64,000 nt of DNA from Enterobacter mori (lineage in GTDB: Bacteria; Pseudomonadota; Gammaproteobacteria; Enterobacterales; Enterobacteriaceae), in the NCBI RefSeq assembly GCF_025244905.1, contig NZ_CP104285.1, forward strand, positions 2,542,001-2,606,000, written 5' to 3'. Position 1 is the stretch's first letter. Each line of letters opens with the position of its first letter. The notes under the pieces were generated by a model. It was not told where the DNA came from and ran no database searches. It worked only from the letters and a program-made list of their open reading frames with translations. The position numbers and the translations under genes are program-made. Shown here one piece after another: positions 1 through 10,126 of the stretch.

Positions 1-849
1 CGGCGCGCCAGGCTTGCTGCTGGTCGGTTTATCTTCGCGATCCAGCACCTGATAACGTGCTTTTTCCAGCAGCGCCACCGCAGCCATAGTCTGGTCACGG
101 TTTTCAGGACGGAAAGGTTTGTCGTTGTGATGACTTACCTGTAGCGGCAGGGCATCGCCACCGGGTGTGGTGACATTGGCGTCCACTTCCCAGAACTCTT
201 CTGGAACGAAGGCTTTAATTTCGCGTTCGCGCTCGACGACAAGACGTACGGCTACGGACTGCACTCGACCGGCGGACAGACCACGCGCAACCTTTTTCCA
301 TAGCAGTGGCGAAACCATGTAGCCCACGACACGGTCCATAAAGCGACGTGCCTGCTGCGCGTTTACACGGTCAATGTTCAGTTCGCCCGGCTTCTCAAAC
401 GCCTGACGAATCGCATTCTTTGTAATTTCGTTAAACACGACACGGCTGTAGCGTTTGTCATCACCCCCGATCACTTCCCGCAGGTGCCAGGCAATGGCTT
501 CCCCTTCGCGGTCAAGGTCGGTTGCGAGATAGATGTGGTCTGCTTTTTCAGCAAGCTGTTTCAGCTCGTTAACGACTTTTTCTTTACCTGGCAGCACTTC
601 ATATTGTGCATCCCAGTTATGCCATGGGTTAACACCCATACGGTTGACAAGCGCGCTACGTTCATCCTTTTTAGGCTTTTTAGCCCCTTTGGTGGAGGTA
701 GAGTCTGCGCTCTTTTTGCTGGCTGAGCCACTGGTCGGCAAATCGCGGATATGACCGACGCTGGACTTAACCACGTAGTCATTACCCAGATACTTATTGA
801 TCGTTTTGGCTTTTGCCGGGGACTCAACGATGACGAGAGCTTTACCCAT
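1..849 (-). CDS. topA: DNA topoisomerase I, N-terminal part (cut by window edge)
   Basis: Type IA topoisomerase that relaxes negative supercoils. Reading the minus strand from ATG at 849 gives [20 protein letters not shown], the classic TopA N-terminus, followed by the Toprim motif [12 protein letters not shown] and the segment [17 protein letters not shown]. Exactly 283 codons lie inside the window and the frame is open to base 1. The active-site tyrosine (near residue 319 in E. coli), the C-terminal zinc-finger domains and the stop codon are outside. The gene is divergent from yciN across a 399-bp gap, as in E. coli. Identity is certain; whether the rest of the gene is intact cannot be seen. 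Confidence 0.97.
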   Translation of the reverse strand, partial: MGKALVIVESPAKAKTINKYLGNDYVVKSSVGHIRDLPTSGSASKKSADSTSTKGAKKPKKDERSALVNRMGVNPWHNWDAQYEVLPGKEKVVNELKQLAEKADHIYLATDLDREGEAIAWHLREVIGGDDKRYSRVVFNEITKNAIRQAFEKPGELNIDRVNAQQARRFMDRVVGYMVSPLLWKKVARGLSAGRVQSVAVRLVVEREREIKAFVPEEFWEVDANVTTPGGDALPLQVSHHNDKPFRPENRDQTMAAVALLEKARYQVLDREDKPTSSKPGAP

Positions 850-1248
850 ATTCACCTTTACCTAATTTAATTCTTCCAGGAATACGCCGCACGTTGATTT
901 CCCTTCCGCTGACGACGAGCCATTGATATTGCGACTGCGCCAGGGGATATCAACCCCTTTGTCTTACCGGACGTCAGAAAGATAACATCCAGGCCATTGA
1001 CTTATCGGGTATTTTTCTCGCACTTAATATAATTCGTGACGAATTCCCGGTCGAATGTCAAGCAATTCTGTTGCCAGAATGACGAAAGCGCACACTGTAC
1101 CTGATAAAATTCGTTACGCAACTTTATTAGCATGCAAAAGCAAATCATGCCAGCCAGCCCCCTTCGCCTTACCCTCTCAGATTACAGGGAAAATTTGCCC
1201 CCAACGCGCCCCGGGCGTAAACTACTGTCATTGTTTAAGGAGTGGATT
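850..1248. other. topA-yciN divergent intergenic region
   Basis: About 400 bp without a convincing gene, presumably carrying topA promoters (minus) and the yciN promoter (plus). Short open frames here lack ribosome binding sites and overlap yciN out of frame. A TATAAT at 1028-1033 is present, but the nearest TTGACT (997-1002) is 25 bp away, too far for a normal sigma-70 promoter, so I do not call one. E. coli topA has several promoters, including heat-shock ones; I could not assign them here. Confidence 0.4.
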
Positions 1249-1500
1249 ATGCACAGTACGACCCAACCTATTGACCGAGCGTCTCTGCTTATTGAAGCAA
1301 ATAAACTCATTCGCGATCATGAAGACACGCTGGCGGGCATTGAAGCGACTGGCGTGGAACAGCGTAACGGCGTGCTTGTTTTCAGCGGTGAATATTTCCT
1401 TGATGAACAGGGTTTACCCACCCCGAAAAGCACCGCGGTATTCAACATGTTTAAATACCTGGCGCACACGCTCTCAGAGAAATATCACCTGATCGATTAA
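1249..1500 (+). CDS. yciN: YciN family small protein (DUF2498)
   Basis: 83-residue protein of unknown function matching E. coli YciN nearly throughout, including the core [12 protein letters not shown] and the ending SEKYHL(I/V)D. The frame is open 39 codons further upstream, but ATG 1249 is preceded by a good TAAGGAG (1236-1242), and the product then has the family length. It is a cytosolic, mixed alpha/beta protein without signal peptide or membrane segment. It stands alone, divergent from topA and convergent with sohB, and ends in a shared terminator. No function can be inferred from context. Confidence 0.93.
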   Translation: MHSTTQPIDRASLLIEANKLIRDHEDTLAGIEATGVEQRNGVLVFSGEYFLDEQGLPTPKSTAVFNMFKYLAHTLSEKYHLID

Positions 1501-1506
1501 TGCAAA

Positions 1507-1532
1507 ACGCGAGGCAATGGCCTCGCGTTTTT
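1507..1532. terminator. Bidirectional terminator between yciN and sohB
   Basis: Perfect 9-bp stem ACGCGAGGC / GCCTCGCGT with loop AATG, followed on the plus strand by TTTTTG and flanked on the left by AAAA. It serves yciN and, from the other side, probably sohB. Confidence 0.85.
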
Positions 1533-1534
1533 GT

Positions 1535-2581
1535 TTACAGCAGCGGTTTTTGACCGCGCTGTAGCCAACGTAGCAGCAAGCGATCTGCACTTTCTGCGGC
1601 ACTATTGGTAAAGCGGTCCAGCAGACGCTTGCGTTGACTGAAGCGCACGCCGACCAGTTCGCGCCCTTCCATCAGGTTCAGGAGCAGATCGTCACTGGTC
1701 CCTACCTCGTCCACCAGCCCTTTCTCCTGGGCCTGCGTGCCGTACCAGTGTTCGCCCGTTGCGACCTGCTCGATATCAAGCGAAGGGCGCATACGGTGCA
1801 CATAATCTTTAAACAAGTGGTGTGTTTCATTCAGATCTTCGCGGAATTTTTGACGCCCTTCTTCCGTGTTCTCTCCCAGCAGCGTCAGGGTGCGTTTATA
1901 CTGCCCCGCGGTGTGAAGTTCGATATCAATCTCTTTATTTTTCAGGAAGCGGTTGAAGTTCGGGATCTGCGCAACCACGCCGATTGAGCCAATGATAGAA
2001 AACGGCGCCGCGACAATTTTGTCCGCCACGCAGGCCATCATATATCCCCCGCTCGCGGCCACTTTATCCACGGCTACGGTCAGCGGGATCTGTTTTTCAC
2101 GCAGGCGCTGCAGCTGCGAAGCAGCCAGTCCGTAACCGTGGACCACACCACCAGGACTCTCAAGACGGACCACCACCTGATCCTGCGGTTTCGCTACCGC
2201 TAATACCGCCGTCACTTCTTCGCGCAGGGAGGAGACTTCATGCGCATCCATGCTGCCTTTAAAATCGAGCACATAAACGCGAGGTTTTGCCTCATCCTGC
2301 GGCGCGGCGAGCTTCGCTTTTGCCTTAGCCGTTTTTGCTTCCTGTTTATGCTTTTTCTTCTGGGCTTTAACCCACAGCTTTTGTTGATAGCTATCAAGCA
2401 GTGCCAGAGACATCTCTTCCTGCATCTCTTTATACTGCTCGCTCAGGCGGGTGATGCGTAATTCCCCACGCTGACGCTTGCGCTGCGTCAGATTCACAAT
2501 CAGAACGGCGATCGCCGCAATGGCAATCACCACCGTCGCGATTTTGGCCAAAAACAACCCATATTGAGAAAGTAATTCCAC
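1535..2581 (-). CDS. sohB: Inner-membrane S49 peptidase SohB
   Basis: 348-residue peptidase of the SppA/SohB (S49) family. An N-terminal membrane segment (about residues 8-30, YGLFLAKIATVVIAIAAIAV) is followed by a charged Lys/Gln/Ala-rich linker (about 40-95) and the protease domain, with GSMDAHE, the SPGG loop and the VAASGGYMMA nucleophile motif. SohB was found in E. coli as a multicopy suppressor of htrA loss. The start is taken as GTG 2581 because AAGGTGG lies 5 nt upstream; an in-frame GTG at 2590 overlaps that site. Length agrees with E. coli SohB. It is divergent from yciK across about 250 bp. Confidence 0.95.
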   Translation of the reverse strand: MELLSQYGLFLAKIATVVIAIAAIAVLIVNLTQRKRQRGELRITRLSEQYKEMQEEMSLALLDSYQQKLWVKAQKKKHKQEAKTAKAKAKLAAPQDEAKPRVYVLDFKGSMDAHEVSSLREEVTAVLAVAKPQDQVVVRLESPGGVVHGYGLAASQLQRLREKQIPLTVAVDKVAASGGYMMACVADKIVAAPFSIIGSIGVVAQIPNFNRFLKNKEIDIELHTAGQYKRTLTLLGENTEEGRQKFREDLNETHHLFKDYVHRMRPSLDIEQVATGEHWYGTQAQEKGLVDEVGTSDDLLLNLMEGRELVGVRFSQRKRLLDRFTNSAAESADRLLLRWLQRGQKPLL

Positions 2582-2833
2582 GCGTTCCACCTTGATTTAA
2601 CCATGATTCTTGCACGCCAGTGTACATCAGCCCTGGGCATGCGTCTCGCTCATGACATTACCTCTGCGAGCCGCCTTCCGGAATCCCCCGATTCTGGTTT
2701 AAATATTTGCAAATTATTAATTTCACAGCAATGCGTCCTGTAGACTGATTGAATTCTCATCTTATTTCGGGCATAAAGCCGAAAAGTCATGAAAGAAGGC
2801 GCCATCAAGCTCCAGTGCGCCAGAGGAGTCACC

Positions 2834-3595
2834 GTGCATTATCAACCGCAAAAAAATCTGCTCCAGAACCGGATCATACTTGTCACAGGTGCCAGCGACG
2901 GGATTGGTCGTGAAGCCGCCCTCACATATGCTGAATATGGCGCCAGCGTCATCCTGACGGGTCGTAACGAAGAAAAACTCCGGGGTGTCGCTCAGGAGAT
3001 TGAATCTGCTGGGGGCATCGCTGCTTCCTGGTACACCCTCGATTTACTTACCTGCACGCCCGCGAGCTGTCAGGAACTTGCCCAGCGCATCAGCACTCAT
3101 TATCCCCGTCTGGACGGCGTGTTGCATAACGCTGGCTTACTGGGCGAAGTACGCCCGATGGATGAACAAGATCCTGAAATTTGGCAGCAAGTAATGCAGG
3201 TAAACATCAATGGAACCTTTTTCCTCACCCAGGCATTGCTTCCTTTATTGCTCAATTCTGAGTCCGGTTCGCTGGTCTTCACCTCTTCCAGCGTAGGCCG
3301 TGAGGGACGCGCCAACTGGGGAGCTTATGCCGTCTCGAAATTTGCGACCGAAGGCATGATGCAGGTGCTGGCGGAGGAGTATCAAAACCGGCATCTGCGC
3401 GTTAACTGCATTAACCCTGGCGGAACGCGGACAAAAATGCGCGCCAGCGCTTTCCCGACGGAAGATCCACAAAAGCTGAAAACACCGGCAGACATTATGC
3501 CGCTCTATCTCTGGCTGATGGGCGATGACAGTCGCCGTAAAACCGGGATGACTTTTGATGCCCAACCCAACCGCAAGCCGGGGATTTCGCAATGA
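2834..3595 (+). CDS. yciK: YciK short-chain dehydrogenase/reductase
   Basis: 253-residue SDR-family oxidoreductase. Visible are the NAD(P)-binding VTGASDGIGRE near the N-terminus, the NAG motif (HNAGLLGE), the catalytic Ser in FTSSSVGR and the YxxxK pair in GAYAVSKFA. The substrate is unknown. GTG 2834 is chosen because AGAGGAG (2822-2828) precedes it at proper spacing and the product then begins HYQPQKN like E. coli YciK. The last codons overlap btuR by 4 bp (ATGA), so the two are translationally coupled; this is also the E. coli arrangement, although a link to cobalamin has not been shown. Confidence 0.94.
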   Translation: MHYQPQKNLLQNRIILVTGASDGIGREAALTYAEYGASVILTGRNEEKLRGVAQEIESAGGIAASWYTLDLLTCTPASCQELAQRISTHYPRLDGVLHNAGLLGEVRPMDEQDPEIWQQVMQVNINGTFFLTQALLPLLLNSESGSLVFTSSSVGREGRANWGAYAVSKFATEGMMQVLAEEYQNRHLRVNCINPGGTRTKMRASAFPTEDPQKLKTPADIMPLYLWLMGDDSRRKTGMTFDAQPNRKPGISQ

Positions 3596-4182
3596 GTGAT
3601 GAACGCCATCAGCAGCGCCAGCAGCGTCTGAAAGAACAGGTTGATGCACGCGTTGCCGCAGCCCAGGACGAGCGTGGGATCCTCATCGTCTTTACCGGCA
3701 ACGGTAAAGGGAAAACCACCGCCGCGTTTGGCACGGCGACACGCGCCGTCGGACACGGACAGAAAGTGGGCGTGATCCAGTTTATCAAAGGCGAATGGCC
3801 CAATGGCGAGCGCAATTTACTTGAGCCTCAGGGCGTTGAATTTCAGGTGATGGCCACCGGATTTACCTGGGACACGCAGAACCGGGAAACCGATACAGCC
3901 GCCTGCCTCGCCGTCTGGGAGCATGCAAAGCGAATGCTGGCCGATCCCTCTCTCAATATGGTTCTGCTGGATGAGATAACCTACATGGTCGCCTACGACT
4001 ATCTGCCGCTGGACGCTCTGCTGGACGCACTGAAGAATCGCCCTGCGCACCAGACGGTTATCGTCACAGGACGCGGGTGTCATCGGGATATTATTGAGCT
4101 GGCAGATACCGTCAGCGAGCTGCGTCCGGTCAAGCATGCGTTTGATGCAGGTATCAAAGCGCAAATTGGGATTGATTACTAA
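3592..4182 (+). CDS. btuR: Cob(I)alamin adenosyltransferase (CobA/BtuR type)
   Basis: Transfers the 5'-deoxyadenosyl group of ATP to cob(I)alamin or corrinoid precursors to make the adenosyl cofactor. At 196 residues it has the usual length. The inverted-type P-loop GNGKGKTT is at residues 36-43, followed by QFIKGEWPNGE and the acidic VLLDEITYM. It belongs to the CobA/CobO/BtuR family, not PduO or EutT. It is coupled to yciK by an ATGA overlap and followed by a terminator. Confidence 0.96.
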   Translation: MSDERHQQRQQRLKEQVDARVAAAQDERGILIVFTGNGKGKTTAAFGTATRAVGHGQKVGVIQFIKGEWPNGERNLLEPQGVEFQVMATGFTWDTQNRETDTAACLAVWEHAKRMLADPSLNMVLLDEITYMVAYDYLPLDALLDALKNRPAHQTVIVTGRGCHRDIIELADTVSELRPVKHAFDAGIKAQIGIDY

Positions 4183-4184
4183 AG

Positions 4185-4216
4185 AAAAAAGCCCGGTGCG
4201 TTCACCGGGCTTTTAG
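4185..4216. terminator. Bidirectional terminator between btuR and rluB
   Basis: Perfect 8-bp stem GCCCGGTG (4191-4198) / CACCGGGC (4203-4210) with a 4-nt loop, preceded by AAAAAA and followed by TTTT, so it can work on both strands for the convergent genes. Confidence 0.9.
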
Positions 4217-4217
4217 A

Positions 4218-5093
4218 TTAACCGTTGTTATTCCGGCTGCCAGAGCGACGATTGCTGCTGACCTGGCTGTGACGTTTCACCGCACGGCGGATCTGATTCG
4301 CCTTCATGCGACGACGATCTTTTTCAACCGCCACTTTAGACGTGGTTTCCGGCGTCAGGCCGACCAGCTCGCGAAGGTAGTTGGTTTGAGTCAGATCCAG
4401 TTCGGTATAACCACCGCGTGGCAGTCCTTTCGGCAGCAGAATGTCACCGTAACGGACACGGATCAGACGGCTCACCTGGACGCCTACCGCTTCCCAGAGA
4501 CGACGTACCTCGCGGTTACGGCCTTCGGTCAGGGTCACGTTGTACCACTGGTTAATGCCTTCCCCACCGGTAAACTTGATTGTTTTGAACGCCGCAGGGC
4601 CGTCTTCCAGCTGAACGCCACGCGACAGGTCGCGCAGTTTATTTTCGTCAACCTGGCCGAAGACGCGCACCGCGTATTCACGTTCTACTTCGCGGCTTGG
4701 GTGCATCAGACGGTTTGCCAGTTCCCCATCGGTGGTAAACAGCAGCAGACCGCAGGTGTTCACGTCCAGACGACCCACGGCGATCCAGCGAGCGCCACGC
4801 AGCTTAGGCAGACGGTCGAACACCGTCGGGCGACCTTCCGGGTCGTTGCGGGTACACAGCTCGCCTTCCGGCTTGTAGTAAGCCAGCACGCGGCAGATCT
4901 GTTCGGCGGACTCTTTCACGGAGATAAGATGACCGTCGATGCGGATCTTCAGCCCCGGGACGATTTCTACGCGGTCACCCAGCGTGGCGATTTTACCGTC
5001 CACACTCACGCGACCCGCTTCAATAATGGCTTCGATTTCACGGCGCGAACCGTGGCCAGCACGCGCCAGCACTTTCTGTAACTTCTCGCTCAT
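4218..5093 (-). CDS. rluB: 23S rRNA pseudouridine(2605) synthase RluB
   Basis: 291-residue pseudouridine synthase of the RsuA/RluB/E/F family, modifying U2605 of 23S rRNA. An S4-type RNA-binding domain (about 1-60, [17 protein letters not shown]) precedes the catalytic domain, which carries the family signature [15 protein letters not shown] with the catalytic Asp. The C-terminal tail is basic and Arg/Asn-rich (ending [10 protein letters not shown]), as in E. coli RluB. It reads toward the btuR terminator; yciO and rnm lie upstream on the same strand. Confidence 0.97.
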   Translation of the reverse strand: MSEKLQKVLARAGHGSRREIEAIIEAGRVSVDGKIATLGDRVEIVPGLKIRIDGHLISVKESAEQICRVLAYYKPEGELCTRNDPEGRPTVFDRLPKLRGARWIAVGRLDVNTCGLLLFTTDGELANRLMHPSREVEREYAVRVFGQVDENKLRDLSRGVQLEDGPAAFKTIKFTGGEGINQWYNVTLTEGRNREVRRLWEAVGVQVSRLIRVRYGDILLPKGLPRGGYTELDLTQTNYLRELVGLTPETTSKVAVEKDRRRMKANQIRRAVKRHSQVSSNRRSGSRNNNG

Positions 5094-5189
5094 TGAGCTT
5101 CCTCAGGTGTCGCCTTCACAGGCGTCGAATCAGGTCAAAAGAGGGCTGAGCCCTGCTTTGATGGCCGCGTAGTATATCTGCTTACACCT

Positions 5190-5810
5190 TTACAAGAAAG
5201 GCTTAACATCACCCACGCCTTCACGAATTACTTCCGGCGCATCTTCGGTTAAGTCGACCACGGTGGTCGGCTGCTGGCCGAGATAGCCGCCGTGAATAAT
5301 CAGCTCAACCACCTTCTCCAGACGATCTTTGATCTCTTCCGGATCGGACTCGGTAAACTCACTTCCCGGGAGCATCAGCGAGGTGGAAAGCATCGGTTCG
5401 CCGAGGGTTTCCAGCAGCGCCTGCGCAATCGGGTTCGACGGCACGCGCATGCCGATGGTTTTGCGTTTTTCCTGCAGCAGACGACGCGGTACTTCCTTCG
5501 TGCCCTTCAGGATAAAGGTGTAGTTACCCGGCGTGTTGTTCTTAATCAGGCGAAACGCCACGTTATCAACATACGCATAGGTCGACAGCTCAGAGAGATC
5601 GCGGCACATCAGGGTAAAATTATGGCCGTCCGGCAACTGGCGAATACGGCAGATACGCTCCATCGCCCCTTTATCTTCAATTTTGCAGCCCAGCGCGTAG
5701 CCTGAATCGGTCGGGTAGACAATGACGCCGCCTTTGCGGACGATCTCCACGGCCTGGTTAATCAGACGTGGCTGCGGGTTATCCGGATGGATATAGAAAA
5801 ACTGACTCAT
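5190..5810 (-). CDS. yciO: YciO, Sua5/YrdC-family protein
   Basis: 206-residue protein of the YrdC/Sua5/YciO family. Relatives make threonylcarbamoyl-AMP for tRNA t6A. YciO has the fold and the nucleotide/RNA-binding entry motif (GGVIVYPTDSGYALGC), but its own role is less certain. The ORF starts MSQFFYIHPDNPQPR like E. coli. Its start overlaps the stop of rnm by 4 bp, giving a coupled rnm-yciO pair with rluB about 100 bp downstream. Confidence 0.95.
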   Translation of the reverse strand: MSQFFYIHPDNPQPRLINQAVEIVRKGGVIVYPTDSGYALGCKIEDKGAMERICRIRQLPDGHNFTLMCRDLSELSTYAYVDNVAFRLIKNNTPGNYTFILKGTKEVPRRLLQEKRKTIGMRVPSNPIAQALLETLGEPMLSTSLMLPGSEFTESDPEEIKDRLEKVVELIIHGGYLGQQPTTVVDLTEDAPEVIREGVGDVKPFL

Positions 5811-6688
5811 ACTTCCCTCTCTTCAATTTGCTGCGGCTGTTCCCAGAGCTGCCAGACCGGCTCAACGCCGGCGGGCAACCAGAGCTTGCGTCCCAGTTCG
5901 ATCCACGCGCAGGGCTGGTGGAAATCAGACCCCTGTGACCCAAGCAGGCCGAACTGACGAGCATAGGTGGCAAGCTGTGCACGCTCATTGGGTGCCTGCT
6001 GACACTGGGCAACTTCCATTGCCTCGCCACCGCTTTCGGCAAAGTGTGCCAGCAGTCTTTTCAGCCATTTAGCAGAAAGATTATACCGTCCCGGATGGGC
6101 CAGCACCGCCTTACCGCCAGAATGATGAATCACATCAATAGCTTGTTTTATTGTACACCACTGTGGCGGAACGTATCCGGTTTTCCCGCGCGCCAGGTAC
6201 CGTTTAAAGACATCCGCCATGGTCGTCGCTTTACCTGCCTCAACCAGAAAACGGGCGAAATGACCGCGCGTCACTGCCCCGCCGTTCGCCAGCTTTTGCG
6301 CCCCTTCCAGTGCGCCAGGGATGTGGGCCTTTTCCAGACGTTCGCCAATCATCTCTGCACGCTGGTTGCGGCGTGCTTTTTGTTCTTGCAAAAACGCACA
6401 CATTGCCGGATGGTCTATATCAATGTTCAGGCCAACAATATGAATTTCATGGTTTTCCCAGACGGTCGAGATCTCAACGCCGGTGATCAGGTTCAGCGCC
6501 AGCCCGCTGCGGGCAATCTCGGCGCGCGCAGCCGGGATGGCATCTGTCGTATCGTGATCGGTTATCGCCAGCGTGCCGACACGCATTTCAACGGCACGAT
6601 GAACCAGGGCTTCGGGCGTCAGAAGGCCATCAGAGGCCTGAGTATGGCTGTGTAAATCGTAAATAATGGCGTAGGTGGTATCGCTCAA
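5807..6688 (-). CDS. rnm: PHP-domain 5'-3' exoribonuclease RNase AM (YciV/TrpH)
   Basis: 293-residue PHP-family phosphoesterase. The metal-binding motifs are clear: DLHSHTQASDG at the N-terminus, ITDHDTTDA, GVEIST, AHPGR and GSDFH near the C-terminus. E. coli YciV (RNase AM) trims 5' ends of rRNAs and degrades short oligonucleotides; family members also hydrolyse 3',5'-bisphosphate nucleotides. TTG 6688 is chosen as start because GGGAAG lies just upstream and the length equals E. coli's; ATG 6700 has no ribosome binding site. It is divergent from the trp operon and coupled to yciO by overlap. Confidence 0.92.
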   Translation of the reverse strand: MSDTTYAIIYDLHSHTQASDGLLTPEALVHRAVEMRVGTLAITDHDTTDAIPAARAEIARSGLALNLITGVEISTVWENHEIHIVGLNIDIDHPAMCAFLQEQKARRNQRAEMIGERLEKAHIPGALEGAQKLANGGAVTRGHFARFLVEAGKATTMADVFKRYLARGKTGYVPPQWCTIKQAIDVIHHSGGKAVLAHPGRYNLSAKWLKRLLAHFAESGGEAMEVAQCQQAPNERAQLATYARQFGLLGSQGSDFHQPCAWIELGRKLWLPAGVEPVWQLWEQPQQIEEREV

Positions 6689-6764
6689 AGCACTTCCCAT
6701 AACAGGTTGGAGACATCCGAAACCACTATGATACCGACTTACATTGAAATTCTGAAATCAAGGG

Positions 6765-6800
6765 TTGACAACTCGCCATCGAACTAGTTAACTAGTACGC
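6765..6800 (+). promoter_or_regulatory. trp promoter and TrpR operator
   Basis: -35 TTGACA (6765-6770), 17-bp spacer, -10 TTAACT (6788-6793). The -10 box sits inside a perfect 14-bp palindrome ACTAGTTAACTAGT (6783-6796), the core of the TrpR operator. This is the standard enteric layout, in which repressor and RNA polymerase compete directly. Confidence 0.95.
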
Positions 6801-6827
6801 AAGTTCACACGAGAAAGGTATCTGAAA

Positions 6828-6872
6828 ATGACAGCACATTTCACTCTGCACGGTTGGTGGCGCACTTCCTGA
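6828..6872 (+). CDS. trpL: trp leader peptide
   Basis: 14-codon leader peptide MTAHFTLHGWWRTS with tandem Trp codons at 6855-6860, preceded by GAGAAAGGT (6811-6819). Ribosome stalling at the two Trp codons under tryptophan starvation selects the antiterminator fold. The C-terminal half (GWWRTS) equals the E. coli leader, whereas residues 2-8 differ, which fits selection on the control codons only. Confidence 0.95.
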   Translation: MTAHFTLHGWWRTS

Positions 6873-6916
6873 TCTTCGGGCAGTGTCACGCGTCTGCGAA
6901 ATGCAAACAGATACCC

Positions 6917-6942
6917 GCCCGCTACTTAGCGGGCTTTTTTTT
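6917..6942 (+). terminator. trp attenuator (3:4 terminator hairpin)
   Basis: GCCCGCT (6917-6923) pairs with AGCGGGC (6928-6934) around a 4-nt loop, followed by eight T residues (6935-6942). It is the leader-controlled intrinsic terminator, about 25 bp before trpE. Confidence 0.95.
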
Positions 6943-6965
6943 GAACAGAAAATGAGAACAATATA

Positions 6966-8528
6966 ATGCAAACAGCCAAACCACACCTCGAACTGCTGAC
7001 CTGCGAGGCGGCCTATCGTCACAACCCCACCGCACTGTTTCATCAGGTTTGCGGAGCGCGTCCGGCAACCCTACTGCTGGAATCTGCGGATATCGACAGT
7101 AAAGACGATCTCAAGAGCCTGCTGCTGGTCGACAGCGCGCTGCGCATTACCGCTTTAGGTGACACTGTCACTATTAAGGCGCTATCAGAGAATGGCGCAT
7201 CTCTGCTGCCACTGCTGGACGCCGCCCTGCCCTCAGGCATTGAAAACGAACGTCATCCAGATATGCGCATTCTGCATTTCCCGCCGGTGAGCCAGCTGCT
7301 GGACGAAGACGCGCGCCTCTGCTCCCTCTCCGTTTTCGATGCCTTTCGCCTGCTGCAAAACCTGGTTACCGTGCCGGAAGATGAACGCGAAGCCATGTTC
7401 TTCGGTGGGCTGTTTGCTTATGACCTGGTTGCGGGCTTTGAAGCGTTACCCGAAACCGAACAGGGTAACCGCTGCCCGGACTACTGCTTCTACCTTGCCG
7501 AAACTCTGCTGGTGATCGACCATCAGAAAAAATACACCCGCGTTCAGGCCAGCCTGTTCACGCCATCGACCACTGAGAAAAACCGTCTTGAGCACCGCAT
7601 CGCTCAACTGCAGCAGCAGATGACGGAAGCGCCGCCAGCGCTGCCTGTGCAGCGGGTGGAGAAAATGACATGCGACGTTAACCAGACCGACGATCAATAC
7701 GGCGCCGTGGTTCGCCAGATGCAAAAGGCGATTCGCGCCGGGGAAATTTTCCAGGTGGTACCTTCACGCCGCTTCTCACTGCCCTGCCCGTCGCCGCTCG
7801 CAGCCTACGACGTGCTGAAAAAGAGCAATCCAAGCCCGTACATGTTCTTCATGCAGGACAATGATTTCACACTGTTCGGCGCCTCGCCGGAAAGCTCGCT
7901 GAAGTACGACGCCACCAGCCGTCAAATTGAGATCTACCCGATTGCCGGAACCCGTCCACGCGGACGCCGCCCTGACGGTTCGCTGGATCGTGATTTGGAC
8001 AGCCGTATCGAACTCGAGATGCGTACTGACCATAAAGAGTTGTCAGAGCACTTGATGCTGGTTGATCTGGCGCGTAACGATCTGGCACGCATTTGTACCC
8101 CTGGCAGCCGCTACGTGGCGGACCTGACCAAAGTTGACCGCTATTCGTTCGTGATGCACCTGGTCTCCCGCGTGGTCGGTGAGCTGCGCCACGACCTCGA
8201 CGTTCTGCACGCCTACCGCGCCTGCATGAACATGGGCACCCTGAGCGGTGCGCCAAAAGTGCGCGCTATGCAGCTGATCGCCGCCGCCGAAGGGCGTCGT
8301 CGCGGCAGCTACGGTGGTGCGGTGGGCTACTTCACGGCTCACGGTGACCTCGACACCTGCATTGTTATTCGCTCTGCCTATGTTGAAGACGGAATTGCCA
8401 CCGTGCAGGCGGGTGCCGGGATTGTTCTTGATTCTGTTCCGCAGTCCGAAGCTGACGAAACGCGCAGTAAAGCGCGTGCGGTCCTTCGCGCCATTGCGAC
8501 TGCACACCACGCACAGGAGATTTTCTGA
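6966..8528 (+). CDS. trpE: Anthranilate synthase component I
   Basis: 520-residue large subunit; converts chorismate plus ammonia from TrpG to anthranilate. The feedback motif LLES is intact (residues 37-40), so inhibition by tryptophan is expected. The C-terminal chorismate-binding domain carries [10 protein letters not shown], the LVDLARNDL segment and [10 protein letters not shown]. It is the first structural gene after the attenuator. The stop overlaps the trpGD start (TGATG), giving translational coupling for equal subunit synthesis. Confidence 0.98.
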   Translation: MQTAKPHLELLTCEAAYRHNPTALFHQVCGARPATLLLESADIDSKDDLKSLLLVDSALRITALGDTVTIKALSENGASLLPLLDAALPSGIENERHPDMRILHFPPVSQLLDEDARLCSLSVFDAFRLLQNLVTVPEDEREAMFFGGLFAYDLVAGFEALPETEQGNRCPDYCFYLAETLLVIDHQKKYTRVQASLFTPSTTEKNRLEHRIAQLQQQMTEAPPALPVQRVEKMTCDVNQTDDQYGAVVRQMQKAIRAGEIFQVVPSRRFSLPCPSPLAAYDVLKKSNPSPYMFFMQDNDFTLFGASPESSLKYDATSRQIEIYPIAGTRPRGRRPDGSLDRDLDSRIELEMRTDHKELSEHLMLVDLARNDLARICTPGSRYVADLTKVDRYSFVMHLVSRVVGELRHDLDVLHAYRACMNMGTLSGAPKVRAMQLIAAAEGRRRGSYGGAVGYFTAHGDLDTCIVIRSAYVEDGIATVQAGAGIVLDSVPQSEADETRSKARAVLRAIATAHHAQEIF

Positions 8529-10123
8529 TGGCTGACATTCTGCTGCTCGATAATATCGACTCTTTTACCTATAACCTGGCAGATCAGCTGCGTGCGAATG
8601 GTCACAACGTCGTTATCTACCGCAACCACGTCCCGGCGCAGACCCTGATTGACCGTCTGGCAACCATGCAAAACCCGGTGCTGATGCTCTCCCCTGGGCC
8701 TGGCGCACCGAGCGAAGCAGGCTGTATGCCGGAGCTGCTGACCCGTATGCGCGGCAAACTGCCGATCATCGGCATCTGCCTCGGTCATCAGGCGATTGTT
8801 GAAGCGTACGGCGGCTACGTGGGTCAGGCAGGTGAGATCCTCCACGGCAAAGCCTCCAGCATTGAACATGACGGCCAGGCAATGTTTGCCGGGCTGCCGA
8901 ACCCGCTCCCGGTTGCGCGCTACCACTCTCTGGTGGGCAGCAATATCCCTGCCGGGCTAACCATTAATGCCTCGTTTGAAGGCATGGTGATGGCGGTACG
9001 TCATGATGCGGATCGTGTATGCGGTATGCAGTTCCACCCGGAATCGATCCTGACCTCCAACGGCGCGCGCCTGCTGGAGCAGACTCTCGACTGGGCGCTA
9101 CAGAAGCTGGAGCAGACCAATACCCTGCAACCGATTCTGGAAAAACTTTATCAGGCGCAAGCCCTGAGCCAGCAGGAGAGCCACCAGCTCTTCTCCGCCG
9201 TGGTTCGCGGCGAGCTGAAGCCTGAACAGCTGGCGGCCGCGCTGGTCAGCATGAAAGTGCGCGGCGAAAGCCCGCAGGAGATCGCCGGTGCCGCCACGGC
9301 CCTGCTGGAAAATGCCGCCCCGTTCCCGCGCCCGGACTATCAGTTTGCAGATATCGTTGGGACCGGCGGTGACGGTAGCAACAGCATCAACATCTCTACA
9401 GCCAGTGCCTTTGTCGCCGCGGCGTGTGGGCTGAAAGTGGCGAAACACGGTAACCGCAGCGTCTCCAGCCGGTCAGGCTCTTCCGATCTGCTCGCCGCGT
9501 TTGGCATTAACCTGGATATGAAAGCAGAGCGCTCTCGTGAAGCGCTTGATGACCTGGGCGTCTGCTTCCTGTTTGCCCCGAAGTATCACACCGGTTTCCG
9601 CCACGCGATGCCGGTGCGTCAGCAGCTTAAAACCCGCACGCTGTTTAACGTGCTCGGCCCGCTGATCAACCCGGCCCATCCGCCGCTGGCGCTGATCGGT
9701 GTCTACAGCCCGGAACTGGTCCTGCCGATTGCTGAGACACTGCGCGTGCTGGGTTACAAACGTGCCGCCGTGGTGCACAGCGGCGGTATGGATGAAGTAT
9801 CGCTGCATGCACCGACGCTGGTTGCCGAACTGCGTGACGGCGAAATTCTGAGCTACCAGCTGGAAGCCGCTGACTTTGGTTTAACCCCGTATCACCAGGA
9901 AGCGCTGGCAGGCGGTACGCCGGAAGAAAACCGTGACATTCTCACGCGCTTATTACAAGGTAAGGGAGAGGTCGCTCATGAAGCCGCCGTTGCTGCTAAC
10001 GTCGCCATGCTGATGCGTTTGCACGGTGAGGAAGACCTGAAGGCCAACGTTCAAAAAGTTCTGGATGTACTGCGCTCCGGCGCAGCTTACGATCGCGTTA
10101 CCGCACTTGCGGCAAGAGGGTAA
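8528..10123 (+). CDS. trpGD: Bifunctional anthranilate synthase glutamine amidotransferase / anthranilate phosphoribosyltransferase
   Basis: 531-residue natural fusion. The N-terminal class I glutamine amidotransferase (about 1-195) has the nucleophile Cys84 in GICLGHQ and the His/Glu pair in MQFHPES. The C-terminal phosphoribosyltransferase (about 200-531) has the PRPP loop GTGGDG in [12 protein letters not shown] and the [13 protein letters not shown] stretch. It makes N-(5-phosphoribosyl)anthranilate. This fusion is normal in enterics (E. coli trpD), so it is not an oddity. The next gene follows after 3 bp. Confidence 0.98.
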   Translation: MADILLLDNIDSFTYNLADQLRANGHNVVIYRNHVPAQTLIDRLATMQNPVLMLSPGPGAPSEAGCMPELLTRMRGKLPIIGICLGHQAIVEAYGGYVGQAGEILHGKASSIEHDGQAMFAGLPNPLPVARYHSLVGSNIPAGLTINASFEGMVMAVRHDADRVCGMQFHPESILTSNGARLLEQTLDWALQKLEQTNTLQPILEKLYQAQALSQQESHQLFSAVVRGELKPEQLAAALVSMKVRGESPQEIAGAATALLENAAPFPRPDYQFADIVGTGGDGSNSINISTASAFVAAACGLKVAKHGNRSVSSRSGSSDLLAAFGINLDMKAERSREALDDLGVCFLFAPKYHTGFRHAMPVRQQLKTRTLFNVLGPLINPAHPPLALIGVYSPELVLPIAETLRVLGYKRAAVVHSGGMDEVSLHAPTLVAELRDGEILSYQLEAADFGLTPYHQEALAGGTPEENRDILTRLLQGKGEVAHEAAVAANVAMLMRLHGEEDLKANVQKVLDVLRSGAAYDRVTALAARG

Positions 10124-10126
10124 AGA

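Noticed and set aside
997..1033. TTGACT...TATAAT as a yciN promoter
   Set aside because: The 25-bp spacer is too long for a sigma-70 promoter.
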